Shown one piece after another: positions 36,839-49,399 of a stretch of DNA of 64,000 nt. Location: NCBI GenBank assembly GCA_001692895.1, contig KV748299.1, forward strand, positions 1-64,000. Reading direction: 5' to 3'. Below the pieces are notes generated by a model, which saw nothing but the letters and a program-made list of their open reading frames with translations, did not search any database and was not told the origin of the DNA. Both the position numbers and the translations under genes were made by a program. Origin of the DNA: Cenococcum geophilum 1.58 (Eukaryota; Ascomycota; Dothideomycetes; Gloniales; Gloniaceae). Numbering within the stretch: the first letter of the stretch is position 1; the number at the start of each line of letters is the position of its first letter.

Positions 36839-37323
36839 CTGATCAGTGGTTAAATACACAGTCAACTATAGAGCAGCTAGGTTTTTAAATAGAAGAGACA
36901 GTCTTATACAGGGGTGCTATATACGCTCATATGGAATGGATCCCGGCGATACTGTGCTACCTTAGACTTGCGGAAAACTAGTAATAGAAGTGTCACTAAG
37001 TACTAGGAGATACCAAGTTGCGTCTATTATATAGAACAACTACGTTTACAAAGATTTGGTCAAGTACTTTAGGTTAAAAGTGTCACTAAACCTACGGTCC
37101 CAAAATTAACGTCTAAAACGCGCCAAACAACTACGCATACGAAGATTTGGTCGAGTACTTTAGGTCAGAAGTATTACTGAACCTATAGTCCCAAAGTTAA
37201 TGTCCGAAACGCGTCGACAACATCTCGATTGCCTACCTTTTGACAGCAAACCTACGAGATTCTATAAAGCCAAAAACCCTACCTACCTTTAACGTATAAC
37301 ACCCCGTTGATTTTATACCTACT

Positions 37324-40300
37324 ATGGCGTTAACCTACCTAAAGAAGTACGAGAAAAGCATTAACCCGGAGATATGGGATATAGATATTAACCCTATAAA
37401 CGCTAAGAAATAGGACCTAAACGGATTCTTAGTATACCGTATAATATACTATACAGATAGCGAATACAACGATACCGAGCTATAGTGTTATATAAAGGAG
37501 GACTTTGTTAGATAGATAAAGGAAATATAAGCTCTCGCAAAGAAGGACGTTATATAAAACTTCCATAACTTCCTTCGGGAGAATAGAGTATTTATCCCTA
37601 TAGATGGGGGTGCTATTAGAGACAATATCTAGGAGCAAGTTATTAACGTAAAAGAAGAGCACAAATGGACTCTATAAGAGGTTAAGCACTAACTACGCAC
37701 TAAAAGGAAGCTTAACTTACAATAAAATCTAAATAATACGCCAATAGAGACGCGCTCTAATTCCATTACTCTAGGCATAAGTTCTTACGTTCCGCATCCA
37801 TCGCTTCTACCTCTATCTCCAGCTCCCTAGGATCTACTAATTTAACTAGTAACATTAACCACTACCCCTCAAAAGTAAGCGCAAGATCCCCTTACTTCGC
37901 GATTTAATAACCTTTAAACTCTACTATAGGAAGATTAGGTACTACGCCGTATTCCACTAAGCCCTATATCTCTACTACAGCCTATAAAGCAATCCCCACC
38001 TTAATCTTTAATGCAATTTTAACGTGGTCTAACACTACTTAGAGGTACCTTAAAAATGCTTATAAAGCTTATAAAGCTCTATACAGACTAAAAGAAGAAG
38101 TTTAGTAGGGAACTATATAATATCCTTAATTCAAAGCTGCGTATCTTCTATAACTATTACTAGAAGGTTAGACTAGAACCTAACCAATATTATAACACCT
38201 ATTCCGTTATACTTAAGGGCCGCGCTAGTACCTTCTATTATAATCATTTGGTAGGAAAAGGATATAATTTTAACCAAATAATATATAAGATAAGATGCCA
38301 CTTTAAAACAGAAGAGAATAAGCAGCAATATATATCGGAGTGGAGAGAGACTACCTTTTTAAGAATCATTGCTATAAACCCAGGTGTCTCTTAGCTTAAT
38401 TATCTTTAAAAGCTCTTTAATTAACTTTAGATAATTTAGTATAGTTTATCCAAATCATATTAAGAGGACCTTAGCCTACGCAATTAAGTCATTAGCGTAT
38501 GCTAAGGTATTAAAGAATATAATCTCGCTCTTTTTAACCCTATAAGTACTTATAAAGGAGTATATGCTTAATTAAGATCCTCTATTGGCACCGCTCTACG
38601 CTCTTAAGAAGTACAGCAATTTAACGCCTAATTTTAACCTACCTTAATCGACCCGGCCGACCAACATAATTATAACTGGACTAATTAAATATATAGTGGA
38701 CGTGGTAGGGGATACGGTAAAGGGTACGATTAATATTAACTACGAGGCAATTATGGAGGTCCTTATGGAGGTTCACTTTAGAGCAATTGTTAGAAGAAGT
38801 GCTACGTTTATAAGAAGCTAAATTGCTAGTTAACTAGACACCCTCTTAATAGACAAAAGGAGGTATATAATAGGTTTCGCCAAAGCGCACGAAATGTTAG
38901 AAACTAAGAGGTTACTATAGCCTACTTTTAAAACTTCCTGGTTTAATATAAAGGCAAAGAAGATCTTAAGGGTAAGGTTAATAAGGCTAAACAGCTCCTT
39001 ATGGATATGGAAATTAAGGACTACTCTTCCAACCAATACTTTATTAAGTATAGTAAGGTAAATAGCATATAAACTATCGCTATCCTTAATAACTAATCTA
39101 CGCTCCATTTTATTATAAAGTTAAATATCTTTAACGAGCCAAAGGAAAGTTCCGCGTTCTCCTTTAACGATAGATACTTAGTAAACGTCTTCTATAGCAT
39201 TATACCAGATACTAGAGCCATAGGAGTATCTATAGTAGGAGAGCCTTAAGTTTGAGCTCTTTAGTAGCTTAATAACTCTGTTTAGATTAACTAATTAACA
39301 GTAGGCTAATATATAATTCGCTTTGGCAAGGGTACTATAATCTCTCTTAGTACAATTAAGGTCCAAACCCCGTTAGGATATATTACTTACCATATTATCC
39401 CCACAAACACCCCGTTTCTATTCTGTATCCAAGATATAGATAAATTAGGTATTAGGCTTAACAACCTTAAGAATATGCTTATCTAGGGAGATAATTGGGT
39501 GCCCGTTATACGCAAGTAGGGTCACCCTTAGTTGCTCCTTTAATAGCCAGAAAGGAGCATTGCTTAAAGCCACCTAACCAAGTTAGAGTTACGTTAACTA
39601 CACCGTCGTTTTAGCCACCCATCTGTTTACTAATTACTTAAGGTCCTTTAGTGAGTAGGTTATAAAGTTAAGGTTAAGGTAATTAAATATCTTATAAAGT
39701 ACTGCTACCACTGCTAAATAAACCAGAAGTCCCCTAGCCAATTTAAGTTTACTCTTAAAAACAACTACGACTTTAACTTCTACATTATTATAGATATTAT
39801 ATATCTTAGCGGTAAGCTAGTACTCCAAGTTATTAACTTCTTAACCTCCTTCCAAGCCGCACGCTTTTTAAAAGATATATCAGCTAGGAACGCATAGGAT
39901 ACTCTTTAATTATACTAGATTAATGTCTACCTAAAACCCCCTAATTAAATCGTTTATAACGTAGGAAAGAACTTCTTATCTACGGAGTTTTAATAATAGG
40001 TAAAGGCAATAATAATTAAGGTTAAGGAAGTCCCCGTTAAGGCATATAATAGTATCGGAAAAGTAAAACGATATTATACGCCATTACGCCGCGCATATAA
40101 GATTATTTCTTTAGAACTAGAGGGTGCTAGCGAAGAACTTATCCTATAGATAGCTGTTAAGGCTGTCAACAATACCGCTAGCCCAGATAGGCTCGTACCT
40201 ACGTTGCTATTCTTTAGCGCCTACCCTTAAATAACTAATAATTCTTTACTATTTCCCTTTATTACGTAACGAGCTAAGGCTATTCGCAAGACAACGAAGG

Positions 40301-42426
40301 AGGTGCAACATCTCTACGCCACGCGCTAGGTTAATAACGTACTAGGAATAAGAAATAGCCTAAATACCTTAACTACGCTTAATCTGCCACTCTAATTAGA
40401 GGTACGCGTATAGCGTAAAAAGGGAGGATAGTTAGGCCCACATAAACTCATTGCAATTAATGGTTAAACTTATACTCTTTAGATGCCCCATAGACCCACT
40501 TAATTCCGCTTAACCGTTATTAAGCCCTACTATAGGGATAATAGCTCCGAGCCTTTATAGGATGCCCTAGAGGATACCCCAGAGGAGAACTACAATTAAC
40601 GTACTCTAGAAGGCGAAGGCGATTCTAATACAATTGTAGTAGACGTACCGCAACTATAACGCGGTAGAGGTCGCCTAAAGGGATTATAAAATTACTAACA
40701 TCTTATTAATTTTGAAGAGTAATTCGTTACTGCTATTAAAAATAGAGATAAACTATTAATGGCCTTTATAACAGCTAAAGAGAAGGCTAACTTCGAACTC
40801 GTAAAACAGCTCTAAAAAAAAGGCCGCATTATAACTCTAAGAGCTCCTTTCTAAGCATCTAATAAGTAGGAGATCGACGGTCTCATTACAAGAGGAGTCT
40901 TTAAATTTAAGAAATATGACCCTACTAAGTTCAATAGAGTCCGCATATTTAAGTTAAGAATAATTAATAAGATTAAAGGCAAAGCTACCGATACCCCATT
41001 TAAGAAGTCAAGGCTAGTCATTTAAGGTTATAACGATAACAGTAAGGAAGTAATCCTTACGCAATTCCCTATAATTTAACAAGCTAGTTAACAAGTCATT
41101 ATTACGCTAGCTCCCTCCTTAATAAAGAATAGGATGGCGGTTTACCTGTAAGATATTACTTAGGCCTACACCCAATTAGAAACGCGCCTTTAGCGCTTAA
41201 TACTAGTATACCTTCTAGAGCAAATTCGCCACTAATATCCCGAGGATATAATTATGGTCGTACTTAAGCCATTATATAAAATCGCAGAGGTAGGAACTCA
41301 TTAGTGGGCTACCTACAGCAAGCACTATAAGGAGAAGCTTTTAATAACTACTTCCATATTTAATCCCTGCTTCCTTATTATAACTATAAGAACTCTATTT
41401 AGAATCGTCGGCATATAAACAGACGATATAATTATCTTAGGAGACGACTAATTCTCAGCTCTTAAAGAAGATAAGCTAGTAAAGGCAAATCTTATAGCAA
41501 AGCCAAAGGAAAGACTTAACTTAGTAACACCATTACTCTTTAATAGATATATCCTTTCCCTAAATAAGGGCTCCATTGCTCTACGCCAGAAGGGTTAAGG
41601 CAAGAAGATTAACGTTATTAACGTTAATTCTCTAAAGTAAGGATATGTGGAGCAACACGCTCGCGGAGCTTATATAGCTTCTATTTATTAACCCAAGGCT
41701 TCCTTTAATCTCTTTATTACCGCTTAACACCAGGAACTAACTAAGGATAACGTTCTTACCCTAAATAAGCGTCTTTTCTAGCAAATGAACTATCTTAACA
41801 GGGGATTACTCTATATGCCTATTAACCTTCCTACCAATAAGCTCTTCGTATTCGTTAATAGATTATTTATAAATAATAAAGATTTTAGCTCCTAGCTAGG
41901 ATATAAGATTATTATCGCGAACAAATCTACCAGAGAGAATAACTTTATAATCTACGGCAACCTTATCTATTAGAGCTTAACTAAGAGTAAGCACATTACT
42001 TAAAGCGTTTTAGCGTTAGAGATATATAGAATAGTCAGCGGAGTTAATATAGCAATTGCAATTAGAACTACCCTTAAAATAATTATAGACCGGCTTAAAC
42101 TTCCCACTATCCCTATAATTATATACACCAACTTATATTCCCTCTATAAGTATTTAGTTAAGCTTAGTACTACAAAGGAGAAGCGTTTTATAATTGATAT
42201 TATAGCACTTCGGCAGTCCTATAAACGTTAAGAACTCTTTAAGATCCGATAAATTAATAGCCAAGATAACCTAGCAGATGTAATAACGAAGGTAAACCTA
42301 AATAAGGCACTAGAGACGTTTATTAATATAAATACTCTATATATACAAGTTAAAGGTTGGGTTAAAAGGGAAATTTAGAGAAGTTAAGATCTTATAGAAC
42401 TTCGACCGCCGGTTAAAGTTATTTAA
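37324..42426 (+). pseudogene. Copia-1 polyprotein relic
   Basis: Plus-strand Gag-Pol with a possible start at 37,324. Gag-like region: QYYNTYSVILKGRASTFYYN (about 38,190-38,250) and Gly/Arg-rich GRGRGYGKGYD (about 38,700). Integrase: HRRFSHPSVYQLLKVL (about 39,600), KYCYHC (about 39,700), FNFYIIIDIIYLSG and FQAARFLKDIS (about 39,775-39,880), VGKNFLSTEF. RT: FKKYDPTKFNRVRIFKLRI (about 40,910), AVYLQDIT then AYTQ (about 41,140) and the active site TDDIIILGDD (41,419-41,450). RNase H: GYKIIIANKS and KEKRFIIDIIALRQSY (about 42,180). Long stretches stay open, but the roughly fifty scattered stops (an estimate by eye) prevent expression. Confidence 0.9.
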
Positions 42427-42727
42427 TTGGTTAGATCCTTGCCAAGAGCGCCACGCCTAATTAATTTAGGTGGCGGTGTGGACTTCTACCAACTAATTAG
42501 GATTTTCTATGCCCGGTATAGAAAATCGCCATTAGCTCGCTTACTACTAGCGTCTTAGCGGCCCACCCGTCTTCGCGTTATCTACCAAATTCTGCCAACT
42601 GCCGCATTGTCGTATATCGTCTGGTTTTATTGCATATTATCTAGTTTTGTTATATATTGTCTGGTATTGTTATATACTGTCTGTTTATATATATATATAT
42701 AGTAACTATAAAAAGAAGAGTTGCTAG

Positions 42728-42912
42728 TGTCGGGAATAAGGCAAGTTGCCGTCGTATAAAGCATATTGCCGTCACGTGTTGACGTGGCCCTAGCGTGGTG
42801 AGGAACCTTAAGTTCCTCACCCCTTTCCTTATTCCTATTAAAAAGAATTAACCAACATCACTATAACCTACTCGAGTAGTCGTTATTAGTGAGTCACCCT
42901 GTGTGACCAACA
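42728..42912 (+). repeat. Copia-1 3' LTR
   Basis: 185 bp, starts TGTCGGGAATAAGGC and ends GTGTGACCAACA. Near-identical to the 5' LTR, with differences of transition type. Confidence 0.92.
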
Positions 42913-43239
42913 GTATTAAAAGGGTCAATTCTTATTCCTGCTAAGTTTCTAATTAGGTTAACTAAATAGCAAACGGATAAAGTCCTTCGCTTTACTAACC
43001 AATTCTAACTAAACTCTATTAGTATATAGTTATTAGTTATAAAGCTTTTCCAAAAGTCTAATTTCTAGCTCCCTTTAGGATAAAGTCCCAGGAATTTAGC
43101 AGTATTACGAGAAAAAAAGTCAGAGTAAAATTCCTGCGATTGGTTCGTATAGCCTACTATCTCTATTATATCCTATAGCATTATACTAGCATTACGGCGC
43201 CAATATATGCTATCCAAATCTTTACCAGCTTTCCTCCAT

Positions 43240-43929
43240 TTCTATTTATATAATATTAATAACAAATAGTCAATTTAGCTTACTAGATGCGGAAGGAGCT
43301 ACTAAAAGTTAACTAGGAGTCCATAAAGTAAAAATAGCTATATTTCTTACTTCTTTATTTAGCTAATAGGTTAAGTATTTATCTAAGTACTAGCAACTGT
43401 AATTCTTAGTTTAGTAGTTTCCCGGCAACCTAGATAGCATTTTCCCACTAACAGCACAGAATAACTAAACTATATATTTAGTAATTTCATTAGATATATA
43501 AAGTAATTTAGAAAGGTAATTTATAATTAAGATTAAACGGATCCGATAATGCATAGCTAGAGTTTTAGTTAGGTATAGAAATTACATTAAAGTTCCATTC
43601 AATAGAAAAGAAAATAAGTACTATAGTTGGTTCGGAGTTCTATATTAGGTATACTAAGCTCTTTTAAGAGAACTTAGAGGCTTATCCAATATAAGTGTTA
43701 CGTAGCCACACCGTACCAATTACCCTTTATACCTAACCATCCTCAAGCACACCTAGCGTATAGACTAAAACTAACTACATAATTAAAAACGGTAGACGTA
43801 CTAATTTGCTACTGCTGTCTAAATAGTAGCCGAGATACTAGGCCAAGTGGATCAAGAATCGGGAAGCGAGTAGAATGTTTACATCTAGTTCAGTAATAAG
43901 TCACCCAGAAAAATAATACTTGCGTCAGA
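43240..43929. promoter_or_regulatory. Divergent intergenic region between DMATS and aminotransferase
   Basis: DMATS reads left and the aminotransferase reads right from this 690-bp interval, so it should contain both promoters. No coding sequence is seen. The last 120 bp next to the aminotransferase start are less TA-rich and retain CAs and TGs. I cannot identify a specific binding site; CCGATAATG-like and TCGGAGTTC-like words near 43,540 and 43,635 are not enough to claim a Zn2Cys6 site. Confidence 0.5.
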
Positions 43930-44175
43930 ATGCTTTCTCATCAATACGAACAAAGAAACAAAACAATCATTCCTCAGCTTTTAAGCCAGCATGGAGCAGT
44001 CTTGTCCGGAGATAACACGCAGTGCTTTCATCAAACCGGACCCTTATCAACGGTTGTTTGGTTTAATTAATTTAGTCCAATCAAGGTTTGTTTAATATAG
44101 ATTAAACTAATTAAATAAACTAATTAGACCAAATTAATCGTCTATTAGGTTTAATAAATTACTAGAACAGCCTTC

Positions 44176-44359
44176 TATCACGAAACTCGTATTAAGCTGT
44201 TCATTGATGAAATGGGTTAATTAATTGATAATCTTGTCTTAAGGTTGATTGTGCTTGGACCTAGGGCCCTCGGGCTAAGATAAAGGTTTACAATACACGT
44301 GCCCCGTGCATATAACTCGTGTACGGTCTACGCCTCTAGAGAATACAGATTATCTAACA
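44176..44359 (-). repeat. Copia-2 3' LTR
   Basis: 184 bp on the left (downstream end, since the element reads minus). Plus strand begins TATCACGAAACTCGTATTAA and ends ATTATCTAACA. Confidence 0.92.
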
Positions 44360-44399
44360 CACCCCCTTAGCTTCGACCTAGTCGAGGACGAAGCTAACC

Positions 44400-47300
44400 A
44401 CCTTCTCGTGTCCGTCAATGCGTCAATTAAACCATAATCTCATCTAAACCCTTCCATCTCGCTCTAATCTTCTCCCTTAGGTCCTCTAGTTGCTTCTCCT
44501 TATTTAGCTACTCCTTAATATCCACCATTCCAATTATATTAACGAAGCTTTAAAACCTCTACTTGGGCAGGGCCTTCGTAAGTCCATCGGCGATCATCTC
44601 CTTCGTCACTATCCATCAAAATAATACTCGTCTCCTTGTCCTAACGTAGCAAGTGTTAATAGATATCGACGTGTCGGAGCTTCGTAATCAGCTTTGCCGT
44701 ATCTTCTATAATTAGTTAGAGTATCTAGGTATTATCGCAGTTAATAATCAAAGGCTCGTTTAGGTGTAACGTTATTACTTTAAACAGCCTGCTAATAAAG
44801 ATAGCTTCCTTTACTGTCTGTAATAGGGCTAACAACTTAGCTTCTGTGCTCGACGTTATAACCATACCCTGCTTATTTACTCTCTAGGTAATTAGTCCCC
44901 TAAATAGCTTTATAATATATCCTTACAAGCTCTTTCTATTAACAGAGTTGTCCGCAAATAATGCATCACTGGCACAGATAAATGATTACGCTTCACTTCT
45001 ACCGTCTCTTCCGTCGTCTCGTCCTTTATCGCGTATTCCTTTATCTCTCCCTCTATTATTTATTCCTTCCTTATCTCCTCTATAGTAGAAGCTACGTCTC
45101 TTAATAGGGATATAGGACGGACTAATAGGTCTGTATTAGGGGACGGACGCGTCGGACGGATTAATCGGTAATTAGTAGGGAGGAGTTCCGATTCTGCTAT
45201 AGGAGTATCTAGAAGACGCCCTTTAAGATCTATCTTATACTAGTTAGCTATCTTCTTAATATAGGCTTCCTAGGATAGCTATAGGAGCCTCTAGCTATAA
45301 TTATATAGTATATAGATTCTTAGGAACCATTTTAGCTCTCTAAGGGTACTTATCTAGTATTCCTTACTTAGCTCCTTAATTACTTCTTAAGCTTTTTTCT
45401 TATCTGTCTTTTAGTAGCAGAAGACAATATTATTAATAGATAAGTTTATTAAGGTTGTAATAGACAAACGCGTTAACTACATCTATTCGCTAATACAGTA
45501 GCTCTTATAGGTAGGTCTTATTGAGCTAAGGATCTACTATCCCTTTAGGTACTTTTTTAATAATTATACCCCCTAAGCGTTCGGCGGTACCGTTCTAAGC
45601 TTAAGTATATAGCGTTAAGGACTTAAATATAATCCTTAAGGTTAGTCTAGTTAATATAGAGGTCGAGATAGGGTTTATTAATATTCTAATCTAAGAACCT
45701 TCGTAAGACCTAACGCTTAATTTTAGCGAGACTGTAATATTAATATTCCGTTATCTTAGGTCCTTAAAGCTTAACTTCTAGGGTATTAATACCTAAATAA
45801 TAAAGGCTTATAGGTCCTAGATAACCTAGACGCAGATACTATAATTATATATTACCTTTCGCATCTAGACGAATATCTCTTAATAATACTCTATACTAAT
45901 ACTAATAGACTTCCTAGTTAGTCAATAGTCTATTTCTTAAAATAACCTTATTTAATAATAATATTAGAGGTGGGCTTATTAAGCCTCTTAGAAGTGGTCT
46001 CGTAGAGGGTGTATATTAAGGTCTTAAAGGTAGACTACGCAGTTAATAATCTTATTACCCCCTAAGCGTTTAGCGGTACCGTTCTAAGCTTAGGTTTATA
46101 GCGCCAAAGGCTTAAATATACTCCCTTAATCTTCTTAACTATCTCCTAACTCTTATCTTAACTCTTATCCTATTATTATTAAGCTTTATCTTCTTATTTA
46201 AGTCTAATTTTAGTAACTAGATTAATAAGATCCTTATTCTATTCTACCTTCCTTAGTGCCTTTTTAATATAAGTATCTCTAATTATAACCCCTATAGGTC
46301 TCTTATCTTTAAATAAACACTAATAGTTCTAAAGGGAGTGTCCTTATATTCTATACGCTAGGCACTTAGGTATTAGCTTCTTTTAGGACGTCTCCTTAAC
46401 TAGTAACCCGGCTCTCTTTAAGCGGCTCTTATATACTAAAGCCTTTCCTCTTTATAAACCTTTAGTAGTATTAGAGTAATCCTTAATAGCTTACTCTGCG
46501 AAGTCTGTATTAAAGGTACTCCCTCTTATAGTAGTATTGGCTTTCTTTAAGGGTATTCTAAGTCCTTCTTATAGCTCCTTTACTACTCTACGGTATTTAA
46601 AAGATCTTAACTTCTGCTAATTATTTAACTTAGTAGTATACTTTATACAGTAGGCATCGCTAAAAGGTTAAATAACTTCTGCCAATTCTTAAAGCTAGAT
46701 TCTATTAGATATTTAAGGGATATTATACTTCTCTCCTAGTATTATTACGTGCTCCTATTAATCTAGCTATTAATTTAATTTTAATAAGGGTTTAAACCCC
46801 TTTAGGGCTTCCGTATACTAGTATTATACCTTCTTTCTAATAAACGATAATATAGGTTCTATATTCTCTTTTAGTTAAATTAGCTATTCCTTAACTATTA
46901 AGGAAGGGTTAAGTAGTAGCTTCTTCTAAATTAATACTGTGGACGTAATCTAGGTACAGATCTATTAAAGATAATCTTCCTATCTTAGGAAATACTTTAT
47001 ATCCTAGTCGTAGTATCGTCTACTATTCTCGTACGCTCTCTATTAATTCGTCAAGAGCTATATATATAAGGTTGCATCCTTATTAAAATCTATAACCTTT
47101 AGATAAGGTAGTATTTTAAATAGACCTTCCTAAGGTACTTCTATAGCTAGGTTAACGTAGGCCTAAATTTACTAATCTATAAGGGCTCAGAGTTACTAGA
47201 GCCATTACTCCTAGTCTTCTAGCTTATTAAGGATAATTATAGTTAACGAACTTAACGTTAGTAGAGTCATTTAACTAATAGGCAAAGGAGGAATTAAGAT
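44400..47300 (-). pseudogene. Copia-2 polyprotein relic (integrase + RNase H, RT missing)
   Basis: Minus strand. RNase H is well preserved at about 44,600-44,985: SDALFADNSVNRKSLQGYII, LITWRVNKQGMVITSSTEAK, TVKEAIFISRLF, KLITKLRHVDIY. Integrase end motif NGTAERLGG appears at about 45,570-45,600 and again, altered, at about 46,060-46,085. No FxxxxY-VDD-type RT motif is found between integrase and RNase H. The 46,100-47,300 part should hold Gag and the integrase start, but is too mutated to parse. Dense stops. Confidence 0.75.
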
Positions 47301-47532
47301 GGTATTTTGTTGTTAGAATCGTCCTTATCATTAGGATCGTCCTTTAACAATTAAGGTAGAATCTTATAGAATCTTGTGGAATCTTGTAGAATCTTATCCT
47401 ATAACAATTAATATAGGATTTCTGTTAGAGTCTGCGTCCTAAGACAATAAGGACAATAAGGTGTTAGGAGTCTAACGATAAAGTAGAATTTCTTCAAATA
47501 ATTAAGTAATAGCTAAATAGCTTCTAGAGTCG

Positions 47533-47550
47533 GCAGACCGGGCTTATAAC
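47533..47550 (-). other. Copia-2 primer-binding site (initiator tRNA-Met half type)
   Basis: Directly inside the 5' LTR, the minus strand reads GTTATAAGCCCGGTCTGC. It resembles the copia-type site that pairs with the anticodon arm of initiator tRNA-Met (GGTTATGGGCCC in Drosophila copia, from general knowledge). The anticodon complement ATG is changed to ATA, a RIP-type change. Confidence 0.6.
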
Positions 47551-47734
47551 TGTTACGAAACTCGTATTAAGCTATTCATTAATAAAATGGGTTAATTAAT
47601 TGATAATCTTGTCTTAAGGTTAATTATGCTTAGACCTAGGGCCCTTAGGCTAAGATAAAGGTTTATAATACACGTGCCCCGTACACATAACTCATGTACG
47701 GTCTACGCCTCTAGAGAATACAGATTATCTAACA
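47551..47734 (-). repeat. Copia-2 5' LTR
   Basis: 184 bp. Plus strand begins TGTTACGAAACTCGTATTAA and ends ATTATCTAACA. It differs from its partner by scattered transitions. Confidence 0.92.
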
Positions 47735-49180
47735 CCTTCCTACCCTTATTATAAGCCAGTTGCCTTAGGAACTAATCTCTTAGTAGAAATAAAGCTTCGG
47801 TAGGATAGTGGAGAGCCAATAGCTATAGGTATTGGAGGCGTCAAAATCCTTTAAGCCTCATACAGCCTCCCCACTAAAGACTCTTCTATCCCCTTTCTTT
47901 GCCGTATTTACCTTAGTTAATTAGGTTTCCCACTTAATGCCTTTAGATATATTAATTGGTAATATTTCTAATTAATCTATACCTTCGCTATTTTCTACAG
48001 AGGGCAGTTTATACCCAAGGCAGCCAATATATAGCGTAAATAGCTTTATCTTTAGACCTAAAGATACAGTTAGCTATTAGCTTGCTCCACAGCTTAATAG
48101 TAAAACCTCTCATAGGCATAGAGCCTGGGTCTAGCAGTATAGCACTCTAGTATAAGATGCAAAGCAGTAGTAGTACTGGCTTTGCTATAGATATAAGCCT
48201 ATAATCTCTTATACGAAACCTACTGATAGGAAAGGCCATAGAGTAATCCCTCCTATAGTTAGATTAGTAGCCTCTATATCGCACGCAATTAGCCATATAA
48301 TTAACACCTACGGCTTTAATAGGTAGGGAGAAGAACCCTATAAAGAGGAGGACGTTATTGCGACTAAAGGTTTACCCACTTATTAAGTCGAATTCTACTA
48401 ATACCGCAAACACCTTATTGCCTTTATGGTCTTAGACAATATCTCTTTTACTAGAGCCTTATTAGAGCGCCTTATTCGCCTTATTAGCCTACTTAACCCT
48501 ATAGCTATAAGCCTACACCCTATATCGCTAATAATAGTTTCTAAATGGGTAATTAAAGATATAAAGATTATAAGCAAGCGCATTAAACACGCTCTCTATA
48601 CTGCAGCCTCTAATATAAGCCTCACACTTAATATCTGGATATCGCCCAAATATATCGCGTTCCTTAGTATTAAAGCGTATTTTATTAATTAGAATAGGAA
48701 GCTATAGAACCTTTTAATTGCCTTCCGCATACTTCTAGGACCTTATACTGGTAAGAACATCGCTTCTATAGTAATTGCTACTATAGAATCCTATAATATC
48801 ACATCCTATATTACATATACTACTATAGACAATGCATTAAACAATAATACCTTTGCATAGCACTTCTATAACTATTTAGACAAGGATTAAAAGCTCTTCC
48901 GGCTACGATATAGCTGCTATATAATTAACCTTATAGTAGAGAATAGCCTATATAGTAATATACATACAAAGGCTTCCTTATACTCCGCAGAAGAAGTAGC
49001 CTCCTAGCATACGCGTAGTAATAAAGAAGTAGAGCAGTTTATAGCGGAGATATATATTAAATAAGTAGAAGAGAAGGCTGTTTAAAAGCAATACGAAGCC
49101 TGGCGTTAGAAAGGTCCTATTAGCATACTTCGCAACTTAGCAATCTACGCTATAATAACACTATAATATAGGGAGGCCTT

Positions 49181-49382
49181 TATTAGCGACTCGGTCAATT
49201 AAGGCACAAGCACGGCAAGAGGGTCGCGTAGGCCTATACAATTGTATTGTCTATAAACAAGGATCCAAAGCTAGAGAAAGGAAAGGGGAAGAATAGAAGC
49301 ACCGCTTAAAGTTATATACAATCCTCTAGTCACGTAATAGCAACTTACCGTCACGTAACGGCAATTTGCCAGTACCGTAACA
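49181..49382 (-). repeat. Gypsy-2 3' LTR
   Basis: 202 bp. Plus strand starts TATTAGCGACTCGGTCAATT and ends CCAGTACCGTAACA. It contains the palindromic CACGTAAYGGCAA repeats. Confidence 0.92.
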
Positions 49383-49399
49383 TTACCCCCCCTCCAAAA

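Larger units (their letters stand above)
36654..42912 (+). mobile_element. Copia-1: Ty1/Copia LTR retrotransposon (6.3 kb) inside DMATS
   Basis: Paired 185-bp LTRs with a perfect 5-bp duplication GTATT (36,649-36,653 and 42,913-42,917). The internal region has integrase before RT, the Copia order. The DMATS frame continues across one copy of the duplication. It inserted directly into the host gene rather than into another element. Confidence 0.93.
23416..43239 (-). pseudogene. DMATS-type aromatic prenyltransferase in three pieces, RIP-dead
   Basis: DMATS enzymes attach a dimethylallyl group to indole or phenol rings; SirD of the sirodesmin pathway is one. Minus strand, 5' piece 42,913-43,239: YWRRNASI, DIIEIVGYTNQSQEFY, GLYPKGS, LDFWKSFITNNYILIEFS and IRIDPFNT, cut by Copia-1. 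Middle piece 36,187-36,653: LALGINFGWYEYFIKTL, ISKSQQFLAFELIGKS, AKVYFLP, ASAFDIIANFIRLFP, RSRIKIYLRSR and SVIDM, cut by hAT-A. 3' piece 23,416-23,912: TLGGRLPPMTEKGL, LWYSVLSFNHSGI, YRIAGILYYFKLKIGL, VYILVKHYGGND and CAVNGDDLNVTSYYNLEIYY, stop 23,416-23,418. Frames continue across both junctions through one target duplication. Gln/Trp stops are frequent. Start approximate. Whether the substrate was Trp- or Tyr-derived cannot be told. Confidence 0.88.
44176..47734 (-). mobile_element. Copia-2: deleted Ty1/Copia element (3.6 kb) inside hAT-D
   Basis: Two 184-bp LTRs with a perfect 5-bp duplication CCTTC (44,171-44,175 and 47,735-47,739). Coding strand is minus, so the 5' LTR is the right one. 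A primer-binding site matching the anticodon half of initiator tRNA-Met lies next to it. It contains integrase and RNase H remnants, but the space between them (about 600 bp) is too short for an RT domain, so this copy is internally deleted. Confidence 0.9.

Noticed and set aside
38830..39108. 92-codon minus-strand open frame, and the similar 37,480-37,662 frame
   Set aside because: Antisense shadows of the Copia-1 polyprotein.
42690..42702. TATATA microsatellite before the Copia-1 3' LTR
   Set aside because: Short, and such TA runs are common in RIP-mutated DNA; no special meaning.
48398..48583. 61-codon minus-strand open frame
   Set aside because: Antisense shadow of the hAT-D transposase.
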